Source: CAZCEC01 sp964497615
Lineage (GTDB): Bacteria; Chloroflexota; Anaerolineae; Anaerolineales; UBA6663
Reading direction: 5' to 3'
Length of the DNA: 42,869 bases
NCBI GenBank assembly: GCA_964497615.1
Contig: CAZCEC010000056.1
Span: 1 to 42,869, forward strand
Under the pieces are notes generated by a model. It had not been told where the DNA came from and made no database searches. It saw only the letters and a program-made list of their open reading frames with translations. A program made the position numbers and the translations under genes. Position 1 is the first letter of the stretch. Every line of letters begins with the position of its first letter. Of the stretch, positions 16,038-23,591 are shown one piece after another.

Positions 16038-16105
16038 GTAGGGGCGAAGCATTTGCCAGCGGAGGCAGGGGAAGCAGGCGGCATGGGCAAATGCTTCACC
16101 CCTAC
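16038..16105. repeat. GTAG-ended long inverted repeat (REPIN-like)
   Basis: Left arm GTAGGGGCGAAGCATTTGCC (16038-16057) and right arm 16086-16105 are complementary over 20 bp with one mismatch; the loop is 28 nt. GTAG at the left and CTAC at the right match the foot tetranucleotide of REP elements arranged as an inverted pair. The surrounding 15803-16288 shows no gene. Confidence 0.75.
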
Positions 16106-16288
16106 CCCTATTGACTTCTCACGCCCCTCGCCGCGCCCACCCCCGGCGGCCGCCCACGCCTCTCCGCCTTCCCAGCGCCTAATCCGCTTCAACCACAACA
16201 CAATCCGTTGCCAACCGCCAGCTATCCTCCCCGCACCACTACGCTGCGGTGAGCATATAATGAAGGTGACCAGCGGAGGAAGAGCCAC

Positions 16289-16693
16289 ATGCCAGCCGAC
16301 AAGACCATCTCTCAACAGATCGAGGCCATCATCGCGGCGCCGGGCGACTGGCGGGGCGAGAGGCTGGCGCAGTTGCGGGCGCTGATCACGCAGGCCGATC
16401 CCGCGGCGGTGGAGGAAGTGAAGTGGAAGAAGCCCTCCAACCCGCTGGGAGTGCCCGTCTGGTCGCACGATGGCATCGTGTGCCTGGCGGATACGCTCAA
16501 GCGCGCCGTGCGGCTGACGTTTCCCAAGGGCGCGCAGATGAAGGACCCCCAGGGCCTGTTCAACACGCGGCTGGACAGCAAGACGGTGCGGGCCATCGAC
16601 TTCTACGAGGGCGAGCGGGTCGCGGCGGGGGCGCTCAAGGCGCTCATCCGCGAGGCCGCGCGGGTGAACGCGGCGAAGGCGCGGAAGCGGTAG
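16289..16693 (+). CDS. DUF1801 (YdhG-like) domain protein
   Basis: 134 residues from ATG 16289, behind GGAGGAAG. The pattern ISQQIEAIIAAPGDWRGERLAQLRALITQADPAAVEEVKWKKPS followed by VPVWSHDGIVCLADTLKRAVRLTFPKG fits the DUF1801/YdhG family, an alpha/beta fold with a conserved W-K-x-P-x-W-type stretch. The family is common in bacteria, with suggested iron-related or frataxin-like roles that are not settled. TATAAT at 16256-16261 may be its -10 box. The basic C-terminus (NAAKARKR) is typical. Confidence 0.8.
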   Translation: MPADKTISQQIEAIIAAPGDWRGERLAQLRALITQADPAAVEEVKWKKPSNPLGVPVWSHDGIVCLADTLKRAVRLTFPKGAQMKDPQGLFNTRLDSKTVRAIDFYEGERVAAGALKALIREAARVNAAKARKR

Positions 16694-16738
16694 CTCTCCC
16701 TCACCCCCGCCCCCTCCCCCACAAGGGGAGGGGAGTTG
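16694..16738. repeat. CTCACCCC-type dispersed repeat / hairpin between convergent genes
   Basis: CTCTCCCTCACCCCCGCC leads into a hairpin CCCCTCCCC / GGGGAGGGG around CACAA. The same module recurs near 18437-18493, 24308-24380 and 25456-25500. Here it lies between two convergent stops and may terminate both. Confidence 0.7.
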
Positions 16739-16757
16739 CATCAGCCACCGTGCCCGG

Positions 16758-18305
16758 TTAATCAGAAAGGGCAAAGACGGTGACCCGGTCTCGCTTGCCC
16801 TTGATCTCAACGTCCGTCAGCGGCGTGGCGCTCACGGCCGGAACGGCGCTCAGCGCCTGATAGGTTTCGCCGCTCACCAGGATGGGAAAGCCGGTCTCCT
16901 TGGTCTTGTCCTCCAGCCGGGCGGCCAGATTGACGGCATCGCCCATGACCGTGTATTCGATCCGCTCTTTGCCGCCGACATTGCCGGCAATGACCGGCCC
17001 GCTGGCAATGCCAATCCCGGTCTCCAGGATGGGCAGGCGGGCGGCGGCGCCCGCCTGATTGAAGGCCGCCAACGCCTGGCGCATCTCAAGCGCCGTCCCC
17101 ACGGCGCGGTCAGCATGATCGCGCATGGGATTGAGGGGCGTGCCAAAGACCGCCAGGATCGAGTCTCCGCCAAAGCGCGTGACCATGCCCCCCTGCTTGA
17201 CGATGACCGACACCATGGCGGTCATGTAGCGGTTGATCAGTTCAACCAGCCGTCCGGGCGGCATCTGTTCGGTGAGCGTGGTGAAGTCGCGGATATCGGT
17301 GAACATCACCGAGCAGGTGACCAGCTCGCCCCCCAGACCGGCCCCGGTTTCCACGGCCGCTTGCGCCACTTCCGGGCTGACGTACAGGCTAAACAACTTC
17401 CGCATGCGCTCCCCCTGCCGCAGCCCGTCGGTCATCGCGTTGAACCGCTCGCCCAGGTAGCCCAGCTCGTCGTTGGTGGCCACCACAATCCGGGTATTCA
17501 ACTCGTTCTTTTCCACGCGGCCCATCGCCGCCTGCAACACCTGCAGCGGCTCCACAATGGCGCGGGCGACGAGCACGGCCGTGATCACACCGGAGAGCAG
17601 ACCAACGGCCAGGATGAATAACTGCACCAGGATGAGATTGTCGAGAATGGCCGCGGGATTCTCGGCCTCCAGCAGGGCGCGGGTGCGCACCTGCGACAGG
17701 AGGACGAGCAAGATCGGCGTCAGCCCGCCAATCAGGCTGAAGGCCAGCAGCAAGCGCCTGCGCACCCAGAGCCGAAAGGCGGGGACGGCGCTCAGGTTCC
17801 CATCGGGGAAAAACGTGGGCGCCTGTTGGCGCCAGATCAGATCAGCGCCGAAGTAAATGATGGTCGTCGTGACGGCGCCGCCGATGGCGATGCCCACGAA
17901 GTTGCCCGGATCAGCGTGCAAGATGGAGAAAAATACGGCCACCAACAGCCCGGCCGCGGCCACGAGGGAGGCGAGAATGAGGGGCCAATTCAGCACCAGA
18001 CGAGCCACCCGCGGCGGCAAGTCTGAAGCGGGCGTGCCCGCCTCAATGCGCCCCAGCCATTTCCCGATGGGCCGCCCGAACCAACTGAGGGTCGCAAACG
18101 CCCCGACAAAGATCACGACCACGGCGCCCCCGAAGATCACCAGGTCTTCGGTTTCGAGCGCGCGCACCGCCACGCCGCCAACCGGCAGCGGATCGATCAC
18201 CGAGAAATACAGAAAGATGATCAGCGCGCCAATGAAGTTTGCGCCAAAGATGAGGGCCGCGAGCTTGCGGGAGATGTCGCGTGAAGCTGGCTGGGAGGTC
18301 GTCAT
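16758..18305 (-). CDS. Membrane-bound HAMP / class III nucleotide cyclase
   Basis: 515 residues. Six hydrophobic segments (about 14-36, 54-74, 105-128, 135-153, 187-205 and 222-248) are followed by a HAMP linker (about 245-298, ending GYLGERFNAMTDGL) and a class III catalytic domain (about 325-515). MFTDIRDFT supplies metal Asp337 and FGGDSILAVFG Asp381; GDAVNLAARLED supplies Asn459 and Arg463 for the transition state. The usual substrate-selecting Lys in the V-x-K-F-x-G-D strand is Arg377, so ATP over GTP specificity is not certain. It should make cAMP (or cGMP) in response to a membrane or extracytoplasmic signal. No sensor or phosphodiesterase gene lies beside it; the upstream region is a C-rich repeat. 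Confidence 0.92.
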   Translation of the reverse strand: MTTSQPASRDISRKLAALIFGANFIGALIIFLYFSVIDPLPVGGVAVRALETEDLVIFGGAVVVIFVGAFATLSWFGRPIGKWLGRIEAGTPASDLPPRVARLVLNWPLILASLVAAAGLLVAVFFSILHADPGNFVGIAIGGAVTTTIIYFGADLIWRQQAPTFFPDGNLSAVPAFRLWVRRRLLLAFSLIGGLTPILLVLLSQVRTRALLEAENPAAILDNLILVQLFILAVGLLSGVITAVLVARAIVEPLQVLQAAMGRVEKNELNTRIVVATNDELGYLGERFNAMTDGLRQGERMRKLFSLYVSPEVAQAAVETGAGLGGELVTCSVMFTDIRDFTTLTEQMPPGRLVELINRYMTAMVSVIVKQGGMVTRFGGDSILAVFGTPLNPMRDHADRAVGTALEMRQALAAFNQAGAAARLPILETGIGIASGPVIAGNVGGKERIEYTVMGDAVNLAARLEDKTKETGFPILVSGETYQALSAVPAVSATPLTDVEIKGKRDRVTVFALSD

Positions 18306-18436
18306 GGTGGCTGTCGGCGGCTTCTATCCCGCACGACCAAGATCATCGCTGGATGGTCCGCGTGGCGGCGGCGCTCAAGCGATAGCCGGCCAACGGCCCG
18401 CGCGCTCTTCCTCCCGCTCCGCACCGCTTCGGGGGC

Positions 18437-18493
18437 TATGGTCACCGCCGCCCCTCCCACTCCGCTCCGGGGACCATGGTCTCCCGCTGGGAG
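18437..18493. repeat. C-rich dispersed repeat with CCATGG palindrome
   Basis: The module CCGCCGCCCCTCCCACTCCG, a GGGGACCATGGTCTCCC palindrome core and GGGAGAGGGGAG. It closely resembles 24308-24380, which lies inside the helicase gene. Confidence 0.7.
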
Positions 18494-18540
18494 AGGGGAG
18501 TCGCAACTCGGGGCTTGCGCGGCGGCCATGCGCCCGCCAT

Positions 18541-18745
18541 TTCCCTGAGTCCCCCGAGTTCCCTCGTACCCCTTCTGCCCCTCAGGCCCTCAGGCCCCTG
18601 AGTCCCCTCAGGCCCTTTATACCCTTTATGCACTTCATACCCCCCATACCCCCCCCCCCCACTCCCCCCCCCCCCCCTCCCCCTTTTCCCCCTTTTACCC
18701 CCTTCCCCCTTTATACCCCTTATACCCCTCACCCTTTCCTCCCCT
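18541..18745 (-). repeat. Intergenic 9-nt G-rich repeat tract with long C runs
   Basis: On the minus strand it is a degenerate run of GGGGNNTNA units (GGGGACTCA, GGGGCCTGA, AGGGTATAA, GGGGTATGA). The plus strand contains C12 (18649-18660) and C14 (18664-18677). This is the same repeat found in frame inside two downstream genes. No convincing protein is encoded here; the whole 450-bp space 18306-18757 is repeats. Confidence 0.8.
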
Positions 18746-18757
18746 GAGTCCCACGCC

Positions 18758-19162
18758 TTACCCCCCATACACATCCAGCTCCACCTTGCTCGGGTCGGTC
18801 GGGTGGATCTTGACCGGCACGGAGACGCCGGGCTGGAACTGGGGGATATTGACCATCGGCACCACTGCCATCACCTGCGCCATGTAGGGCACGCCGTTGG
18901 GCGGCGTCACTTCAAGCTGCATCCCGATCTGCGGGTTGTAGTTGACGTACGTTCCGGTCTGCCAGACGTTGCGGATGACGGCCTGGGCGCGGGTGCCGGA
19001 CTGGAGAATCTGGCGGTTGGGGCCCATGCCCTTGAGCATGCGGAAGGTGAAGAACAGCACCGCGCCGGTGATGGCGACCGTGAACACGCACGACGCCAGG
19101 ATGATGACGACGGTGATGAGCATCGAACCGCCAAACAAACCAATGAGCCATTCCAAGTCCAT
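18758..19162 (-). CDS. Small membrane protein with C-terminal soluble domain
   Basis: 134 residues from ATG 19162, behind GGAGG (GGAGGACGGC then ATG); the frame extends to 19216 without support. Two close hydrophobic segments (about 6-26 and 24-45) precede a soluble region of about 85 residues (QAVIRNVWQTGTYVNYNPQI, GVPYMAQVMAVVPMVNIPQF, GVSVPVKIHPTDPSKVELD), which looks like a small beta-barrel as in DUF3592-type membrane proteins. I am unsure of the family. Confidence 0.65.
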   Translation of the reverse strand: MDLEWLIGLFGGSMLITVVIILASCVFTVAITGAVLFFTFRMLKGMGPNRQILQSGTRAQAVIRNVWQTGTYVNYNPQIGMQLEVTPPNGVPYMAQVMAVVPMVNIPQFQPGVSVPVKIHPTDPSKVELDVYGG

Positions 19163-19256
19163 GCCGTCCTCCAGGAGCAGCCCGGCGCGGGTGGGCGCGG
19201 GGCGGGTGGGTATCAAGTTGGGGGATTATAGGCCCGCGGGCGGGCGGGAGGCAATC

Positions 19257-19577
19257 TCAGTCGATCTCGGAGAGCAAACGGCTCAGGTCGCCGTAATCGT
19301 ACGGCGGGCGTCTGCGGACTGCCAGCACATCAACCGTCTTCTCCATGTCGTTGACCAGATACACTACGCGCCAATTGTCGAGACGCAAGCGCCAAACCTG
19401 CTGGTCAGCGGACAGATCTGGAGCCAACTCCGATAAGTCAAGTGGCCGGCCGTTGGATTGTCGAGGCTCACTTTCAAGCCCGTCAATTGCGCGCCTGAGC
19501 CGTTGCCGCACAACGCCCGGCGCGTCCTTGATCTCGCGCCAGGCATCGGGCGTCACGTAGACAGAGTAACTGCTCAC
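19257..19577 (-). CDS. RelE/ParE-type toxin
   Basis: 106 residues. SVYVTPDAWREIKDAPGVVRQRLRRAIDGLESEPR followed by VWRLRLDNWRVVYLVNDMEKTVDVLAVRRRPPYDY matches the RelE/ParE fold: two helices, then antiparallel strands with conserved R-x-x-x-x-W-R-V-x-Y. RelE members cleave mRNA in the ribosomal A site and ParE members poison gyrase; sequence alone does not separate them here. It overlaps the upstream antitoxin gene by 4 bp (ATGA), the normal arrangement for antitoxin-first TA operons. Confidence 0.88.
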   Translation of the reverse strand: MSSYSVYVTPDAWREIKDAPGVVRQRLRRAIDGLESEPRQSNGRPLDLSELAPDLSADQQVWRLRLDNWRVVYLVNDMEKTVDVLAVRRRPPYDYGDLSRLLSEID

Positions 19578-19798
19578 TCCAAATCCTTAGAAGCTGTCTT
19601 CCACTCGCGCCAGCCGGCGCGCTTCCGGTCGCCGTCTGCGGCCTTGAGTTGGTCGAGCGCCTGGCGCACAACGCCCGCGTCTTCCAGTGTCTCCAGCCAG
19701 TCAATGAGCGCTTCCCAGTCATCCGCGTCGAGCACCGCCAGCCGCTTGCCTTTGATGGAGACGAATTGCACCGATTGCAGTGCGTCCAAGCCAGTCAT
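19574..19798 (-). CDS. Antitoxin of the RelE/ParE-type pair
   Basis: 74 residues from ATG 19798, behind GGGAG; an in-frame extension to 19957 would run through the promoter of the divergent glycosidase and is rejected. SVQFVSIKGKRLAVLDADDWEALIDWLETLEDA fits the Phd/RelB-type beta-hairpin-helix DNA-binding part, and the acidic-to-basic tail (KAADGDRKRAGWREWK) would wrap the toxin. It probably represses its own operon. Confidence 0.85.
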   Translation of the reverse strand: MTGLDALQSVQFVSIKGKRLAVLDADDWEALIDWLETLEDAGVVRQALDQLKAADGDRKRAGWREWKTASKDLE

Positions 19799-19840
19799 AT
19801 CGCTTACTCCCTTCTCGGTCACCAAGCGTGCCGAGGCCAT

Positions 19841-19846
19841 TATAAT
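19841..19846 (+). promoter_or_regulatory. -10 box of the glycosidase gene (leaderless geometry)
   Basis: Perfect TATAAT, 6 nt (GCGCTC), then ATG at 19853. No Shine-Dalgarno sequence. The predicted transcription start coincides with the start codon. Confidence 0.6.
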
Positions 19847-19852
19847 GCGCTC

Positions 19853-21646
19853 ATGCTCTCCCTTCGCCATGCGCCCCTGCTCGGGCTGGCCGTGCTGATG
19901 GTGCTGGCCGCGGCCCCGGCGGGCAGGCCGGCAGTGGCCGCGCCGGCCGTCGAGCACTACGCCTACCTGCCCCTCGTCCGCAAGCCGCCGCCCCCGCCCA
20001 GCCCCCCGCCCCCCACCTTCATCGGCGGTGTCGGCAGCCCGATTGACGGCCTCAACGGCCTGGGCTACTACCCCGGCAACCTGGACCAGAACCCGCCCCT
20101 GCGCGCCAAGAGCTTCCGGTGGATGCGGGCGGCGGGCGTCAACTACTTCCGCAACTACGGGTCAGACAGCATCATCCACTCCTGGCGCTTCGTGCAGCCG
20201 GCGCAGGGCGTCTTCTACTGGGCTGTGTGGGATCAGCTCGTGCAGGCCGCCCAGCAGGAAGGCATTCACCTGCTGGCGACGATTGGCAACGGCGTGCCGC
20301 AGTGGGCCAACGGCAGCGAAAGCTGGCGCGACAAACCGCTGGACCTGTGGAATAACCCCTGGGAGAGCACCAGTTGGTACCAGTACGTGCGCGCCTTCGT
20401 CGAGCGCTACGACGGCGACGGCCTGGACGACATGCCCGGCCTGACGCAGCCGGTCCGCTACTACGAGTTCTATAACGAGCCGGACCTGCGCACCTTCTGG
20501 GACCCGTCCTGCAATCCCAACCCGGAACGCCTGCCCATCTGCCCGGCGCACCAGTTCAACGGCACCATCCAGGATTATGCGCGCCTGACGCAGGTGGGCT
20601 ACGACGCCGTCAAGGACGCGGACCCAACCGCCACCGTCGTGGGCCCGGCCACCGCGCAGGCCGCCGGCAACCCGGACTACTTCGAATACTTCATCTGGAA
20701 CTGGTATGACCTGATGAACGCGGGCGGGCTGAACTTCCTGGACGTGGTCAGCTTCACGCGCTACATGAACGACTATCTGTGGGACTACGACGGCAACCAG
20801 GCCAGCTACGTGGACCTGATGCTGGACCACACCGACAACACGCGCGGCGGCAAGCCGGTCTGGTTCACTGAGACCGGCTGGGGCGCGCCTTCTGGCGACC
20901 CGAGCCAGTACAAGGCCGTCACCTTTGTGCGCTTCGCCGTCATCGCCTGGCAGCGCCCGTTCGTGGACAAGTTCTTCTGGTACTCGTTCCACGAGCCGCA
21001 GGCCGGGTTCGCCCAGAAGGCGGCGCTCATCACCACGCAGGGCGGCGGCAGCGTGGGCGTGGAGCCGGACCCGCTGCTGGAGCCGCTCTTCCTGGCGATG
21101 GACGTCTTCGAGCAGATGACGGCCCCCTACCCTTTGCCCCAGCGCCCGGTAATCGTCACGCAGACGCCCACCAGCCGGGTCTATAGGTTCGAGAACGCCG
21201 ACGGGGCGCTGTGGGTGGCCTGGCACCGCGACGGGACGGGCAGCAGCGTGGTCAACATCGACACCGGCGGGCGCACGGTGCGCAAGGTGGGCCTGTTGGG
21301 CGAGGACCTGGGCCTGTTCGCGGGCGGCGAGGTGACGCTTGGCCCGCGCCCGATCTACCTGACGACGCGGCTGGACTGGAACCCCAACCAGGGCCGCATC
21401 ACCGGGCGCGTGCGCACCAGCCTCACCGCCTGGAACAACGGCCTGGCCGGGGTGACGGTGCAGATCACCGGGCCGGTGAACACCAGCACGACGACCGACA
21501 GCGACGGCAACTACGTCTTCGCGGGCCTGCCGGAGGGCAATTACACGGTGACGGTGCCGGATTACACCACCACGCCCCTCAGCCGGGGCGCGACGGTGAG
21601 CCGGGAAGTGTCGTTTGGGCGGACGTCGTTTGTGGTTGACCCGTAA
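19853..21646 (+). CDS. Secreted GH39-like glycoside hydrolase with C-terminal carboxypeptidase-regulatory-like domain
   Basis: 597 residues. A signal peptide (1-30) is followed by YAYLPLVRK (37-44), a Chloroflexota-style motif, and a proline spacer (PPPPPSPPPP). Residues 55-440 form a clan A TIM barrel: YYEFYNEPD supplies the acid/base Glu209 and PVWFTETGWG the nucleophile Glu340, as in GH39 (beta-xylosidase/iduronidase type) or related GH5-like enzymes. Residues about 500-597 (GRITGRVRTSLTAWNNGLAGVTVQI, then TTTDSDGNYVFAGLPEGNYTV) are a carboxypeptidase regulatory-like beta-sandwich. It should cleave an extracellular polysaccharide with retention of configuration. The substrate is unknown; no sugar transporter lies nearby. 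Confidence 0.87.
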   Translation: MLSLRHAPLLGLAVLMVLAAAPAGRPAVAAPAVEHYAYLPLVRKPPPPPSPPPPTFIGGVGSPIDGLNGLGYYPGNLDQNPPLRAKSFRWMRAAGVNYFRNYGSDSIIHSWRFVQPAQGVFYWAVWDQLVQAAQQEGIHLLATIGNGVPQWANGSESWRDKPLDLWNNPWESTSWYQYVRAFVERYDGDGLDDMPGLTQPVRYYEFYNEPDLRTFWDPSCNPNPERLPICPAHQFNGTIQDYARLTQVGYDAVKDADPTATVVGPATAQAAGNPDYFEYFIWNWYDLMNAGGLNFLDVVSFTRYMNDYLWDYDGNQASYVDLMLDHTDNTRGGKPVWFTETGWGAPSGDPSQYKAVTFVRFAVIAWQRPFVDKFFWYSFHEPQAGFAQKAALITTQGGGSVGVEPDPLLEPLFLAMDVFEQMTAPYPLPQRPVIVTQTPTSRVYRFENADGALWVAWHRDGTGSSVVNIDTGGRTVRKVGLLGEDLGLFAGGEVTLGPRPIYLTTRLDWNPNQGRITGRVRTSLTAWNNGLAGVTVQITGPVNTSTTTDSDGNYVFAGLPEGNYTVTVPDYTTTPLSRGATVSREVSFGRTSFVVDP

Positions 21647-21718
21647 GGCGCGAAAGGGGAGTAGAATAGTCCGCAAGCGCAGGCGTCGCAATGGCCGAGG
21701 GGGCGATGGGAGATTGCG

Positions 21719-22267
21719 ATGCGCAGGTTAGGGCGGTACACAATTGCGTTGGTGGTCCTCTTTGCCGGGGCGTTTGGGGCGGTGCGGGCCGCGCGCGGCC
21801 AGCCGCCGGCCCAGGCCGGCCCGGTGGTCCTGGCGCAAGAGACGCAGGACGCTAATCTCCGCGAAATCACGGCGGACGGCGGCGCTGGCCAGGCGCCCCA
21901 GCAGCCCAACATCAGCTTCATCGACAGCCCCAGCGCCGTCTGCTACCAGCCCACCCCCGGCGGCAGCACCTGCCGGATCAACTGGTATTACCTGTACGTG
22001 GACGCCGACCCCAACTACATGATCACCATGACGGCGACGCTGAATGCCTATGGCCCGGTGGCGCACGTTCAGGGGTTCTTCCAAACGTCCATGTACGTCC
22101 CCTACAACATGCTGGGCGATGGCTTTGAGGTGCCATGCGGGGCGCCGGGGGCGGGCGGCAACCCGGCGTTGGGCAGTGCCTATGCCTACACCATCCGCGC
22201 CCGCGACAGCGCCAACATGAGCTCCGCCAACTACGGCACGGTTTACTGCCCGGCGGGCAACCCCTAG
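21719..22267 (+). CDS. Secreted hypothetical protein, tandem paralogue 1
   Basis: 182 residues from ATG 21719, behind GGGAGA. Signal peptide about 1-28. The mature part has a Gln/Ala spacer, then a domain with NISFIDSPSAVCYQPTPGG, NYMITMTATL, VQGFFQTSMYVP and VPCGAPGAGGNPALGSAYAY, ending NYGTVYCPAGNP. The next gene shares all the last blocks in the same order. Four Cys in two probable disulfides. I do not recognise the family; it looks like an extracellular beta-sandwich. Confidence 0.75.
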   Translation: MRRLGRYTIALVVLFAGAFGAVRAARGQPPAQAGPVVLAQETQDANLREITADGGAGQAPQQPNISFIDSPSAVCYQPTPGGSTCRINWYYLYVDADPNYMITMTATLNAYGPVAHVQGFFQTSMYVPYNMLGDGFEVPCGAPGAGGNPALGSAYAYTIRARDSANMSSANYGTVYCPAGNP

Positions 22268-22286
22268 GCCGCGCGAGGCTGCCGCC

Positions 22287-22868
22287 ATGGGGCGCTTTGC
22301 CCTTCGCCGCCCGGGTCTGTTGCTCTTGTGGGTGCTGTCGGCGCTGGCTGGGATGCTGGCTGCCGCCGCCGTGGGCCGGCTGACCGACAACCCGCCGCCG
22401 GCGCAGGCTGGCGCGCCGGGGTCCGCGCTGGTGGTGGGGCAGCCGGGCCAATACTCCACGCTGGCCCCCAATGGGCCCGCGCCGGTGAGCCTCAGCCTCA
22501 CCTCGCCCACTTGCACGCTGCCCGTGCGCAACACCGCCACGTGCTACCTGAAGTGGAGCGGACTTGCGGCCACGGCTCCGTCGGGCGAGTACATGATCAC
22601 CATGACGGTGAGCATTGACGACCAACTGCGGGCCTACGTGGGCGGCTTCTTCCAGAACAGCATGGGCCTGCCGGCGGATATGTTTGGCGCTGGCTTCCGG
22701 GTTTCGTGCGGCGCACCGGGAGCAGGCGGCGACCCGCAGTTGGGCGCCAGCTACCGCTGGCTGGTGGCGGCCCGGGCGACGGGCGGCGGGCCGGTGGCGC
22801 AGAACGGCGGGAGCGTGTATTGCCCGGCGGACATCGCGCGGGAGTGGCTGCCGTTCGTTGGGCGGTGA
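22287..22868 (+). CDS. Secreted hypothetical protein, tandem paralogue 2
   Basis: 193 residues, 19 nt after the previous gene, so a two-gene operon. Signal peptide about 1-29 (LLLLWVLSALAGMLAAAAVG). The domain repeats the pattern of paralogue 1: EYMITMTVSI, VGGFFQNSMGLPADMFGAGF, VSCGAPGAGGDPQLGASYRW and NGGSVYCPADI. It adds the C-terminal tail REWLPFVGR, like the LP-x-V-x-R motifs in the glycosidase and the giant protease. Function unknown. Confidence 0.75.
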   Translation: MGRFALRRPGLLLLWVLSALAGMLAAAAVGRLTDNPPPAQAGAPGSALVVGQPGQYSTLAPNGPAPVSLSLTSPTCTLPVRNTATCYLKWSGLAATAPSGEYMITMTVSIDDQLRAYVGGFFQNSMGLPADMFGAGFRVSCGAPGAGGDPQLGASYRWLVAARATGGGPVAQNGGSVYCPADIAREWLPFVGR

Positions 22869-22898
22869 CGCGGGGGGCGTGAGCCAACCGGCCGACGG

Positions 22899-23303
22899 CT
22901 AGGCCGGTCCGACCCAATTCGCCAGCTTCAGGTTTGGCAGCCGGCCGAAGTGCGTCTGGTTGTTGGTCACCAGTGTCAGACCGTGGTGAATGGCAGTCGC
23001 GCCGATCAGCAGATCGAAGTCTTCAATCAATTGGCCCTGGCTGCGCAGCGCAGCCTTTTGGTCGCCGAAGACACGGGCGATGGCGGGGCTTACGCCAATG
23101 ACGGCAAACCCCGCGGTCAGGCCGTCAATGGCCCGGTGATTGGACGCCGCCTGGGCGGAGACCGCCGCCCCATAGCGAAGTTCAGCGACGGTCACAACCG
23201 AAACGCCCACCTCGGCCGGAGTAATCGCCGCCACCTGCTGGCGCACACCAGCCGCCCCGCGCAGCCAATAGACGCAGGTATCCGTATCGAGCAGATACTT
23301 CAT
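22899..23303 (-). CDS. PIN-domain toxin (VapC type)
   Basis: 134 residues. MKYLLDTDTCVYWLRG gives the first acidic residue (Asp6), VTVAELRYGA gives Glu41, IEDFDLLIGATAI gives Asp95/Asp97, and LVTNNQTHFGRLPNLKLANW is the usual PIN ending with Asn in place of the fourth Asp, as is common in VapC. The Mg-dependent ribonuclease probably cuts tRNA or rRNA. It overlaps its antitoxin by 4 bp. Confidence 0.9.
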   Translation of the reverse strand: MKYLLDTDTCVYWLRGAAGVRQQVAAITPAEVGVSVVTVAELRYGAAVSAQAASNHRAIDGLTAGFAVIGVSPAIARVFGDQKAALRSQGQLIEDFDLLIGATAIHHGLTLVTNNQTHFGRLPNLKLANWVGPA

Positions 23304-23548
23304 AAATCAGGGGGAGCGTACTTTGAGCTGCGAGCCTCGCGAATGACACGCAGCGTATCTTCCACTGGCCGCTCATCCTGCCAAGCCCCAAACGACGCCC
23401 AGAAGCGCTCCAGGTCAGAGTCGGAAGCGGGTTCAGGCATCGGCTCAAGGAAAGTCACCACGACACGGTAGGGACCTTCCAGCGTCACCGTCTCCAGCAA
23501 GCGCACTTCATTGCCGTCGTAGACGGCTGGGACAGACAAAAGTGACAT
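23300..23548 (-). CDS. Antitoxin of the PIN-domain pair (DUF104/AbrB-like)
   Basis: 82 residues. SVPAVYDGNEVRLLETVTLEGPYRVVVTFLEP resembles the short beta-barrel of DUF104/AF2212-type antitoxins (V-x-A-V/I-Y-E-x-G-x-x-R-x-L-E-x-V). The acidic middle and basic helix (ERFWASFGAW, TLRVIREARSS) would bind the toxin. The 4-bp overlap with the PIN gene confirms the pairing. Confidence 0.8.
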   Translation of the reverse strand: MSLLSVPAVYDGNEVRLLETVTLEGPYRVVVTFLEPMPEPASDSDLERFWASFGAWQDERPVEDTLRVIREARSSKYAPPDL

Positions 23549-23591
23549 GGGGCGCCTCGCTTCCCTTTGGCGTCACTATCTTACCAGAGGA

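Noticed and set aside
18442..18774. Collagen-like minus-strand ORF
   Set aside because: It is a translation of the intergenic 9-nt repeat with no ribosome site or conserved domain.
20162..21691. Minus-strand frame of 509 codons
   Set aside because: Shadow of the GH39-like gene, whose catalytic motifs are clear on the other strand.
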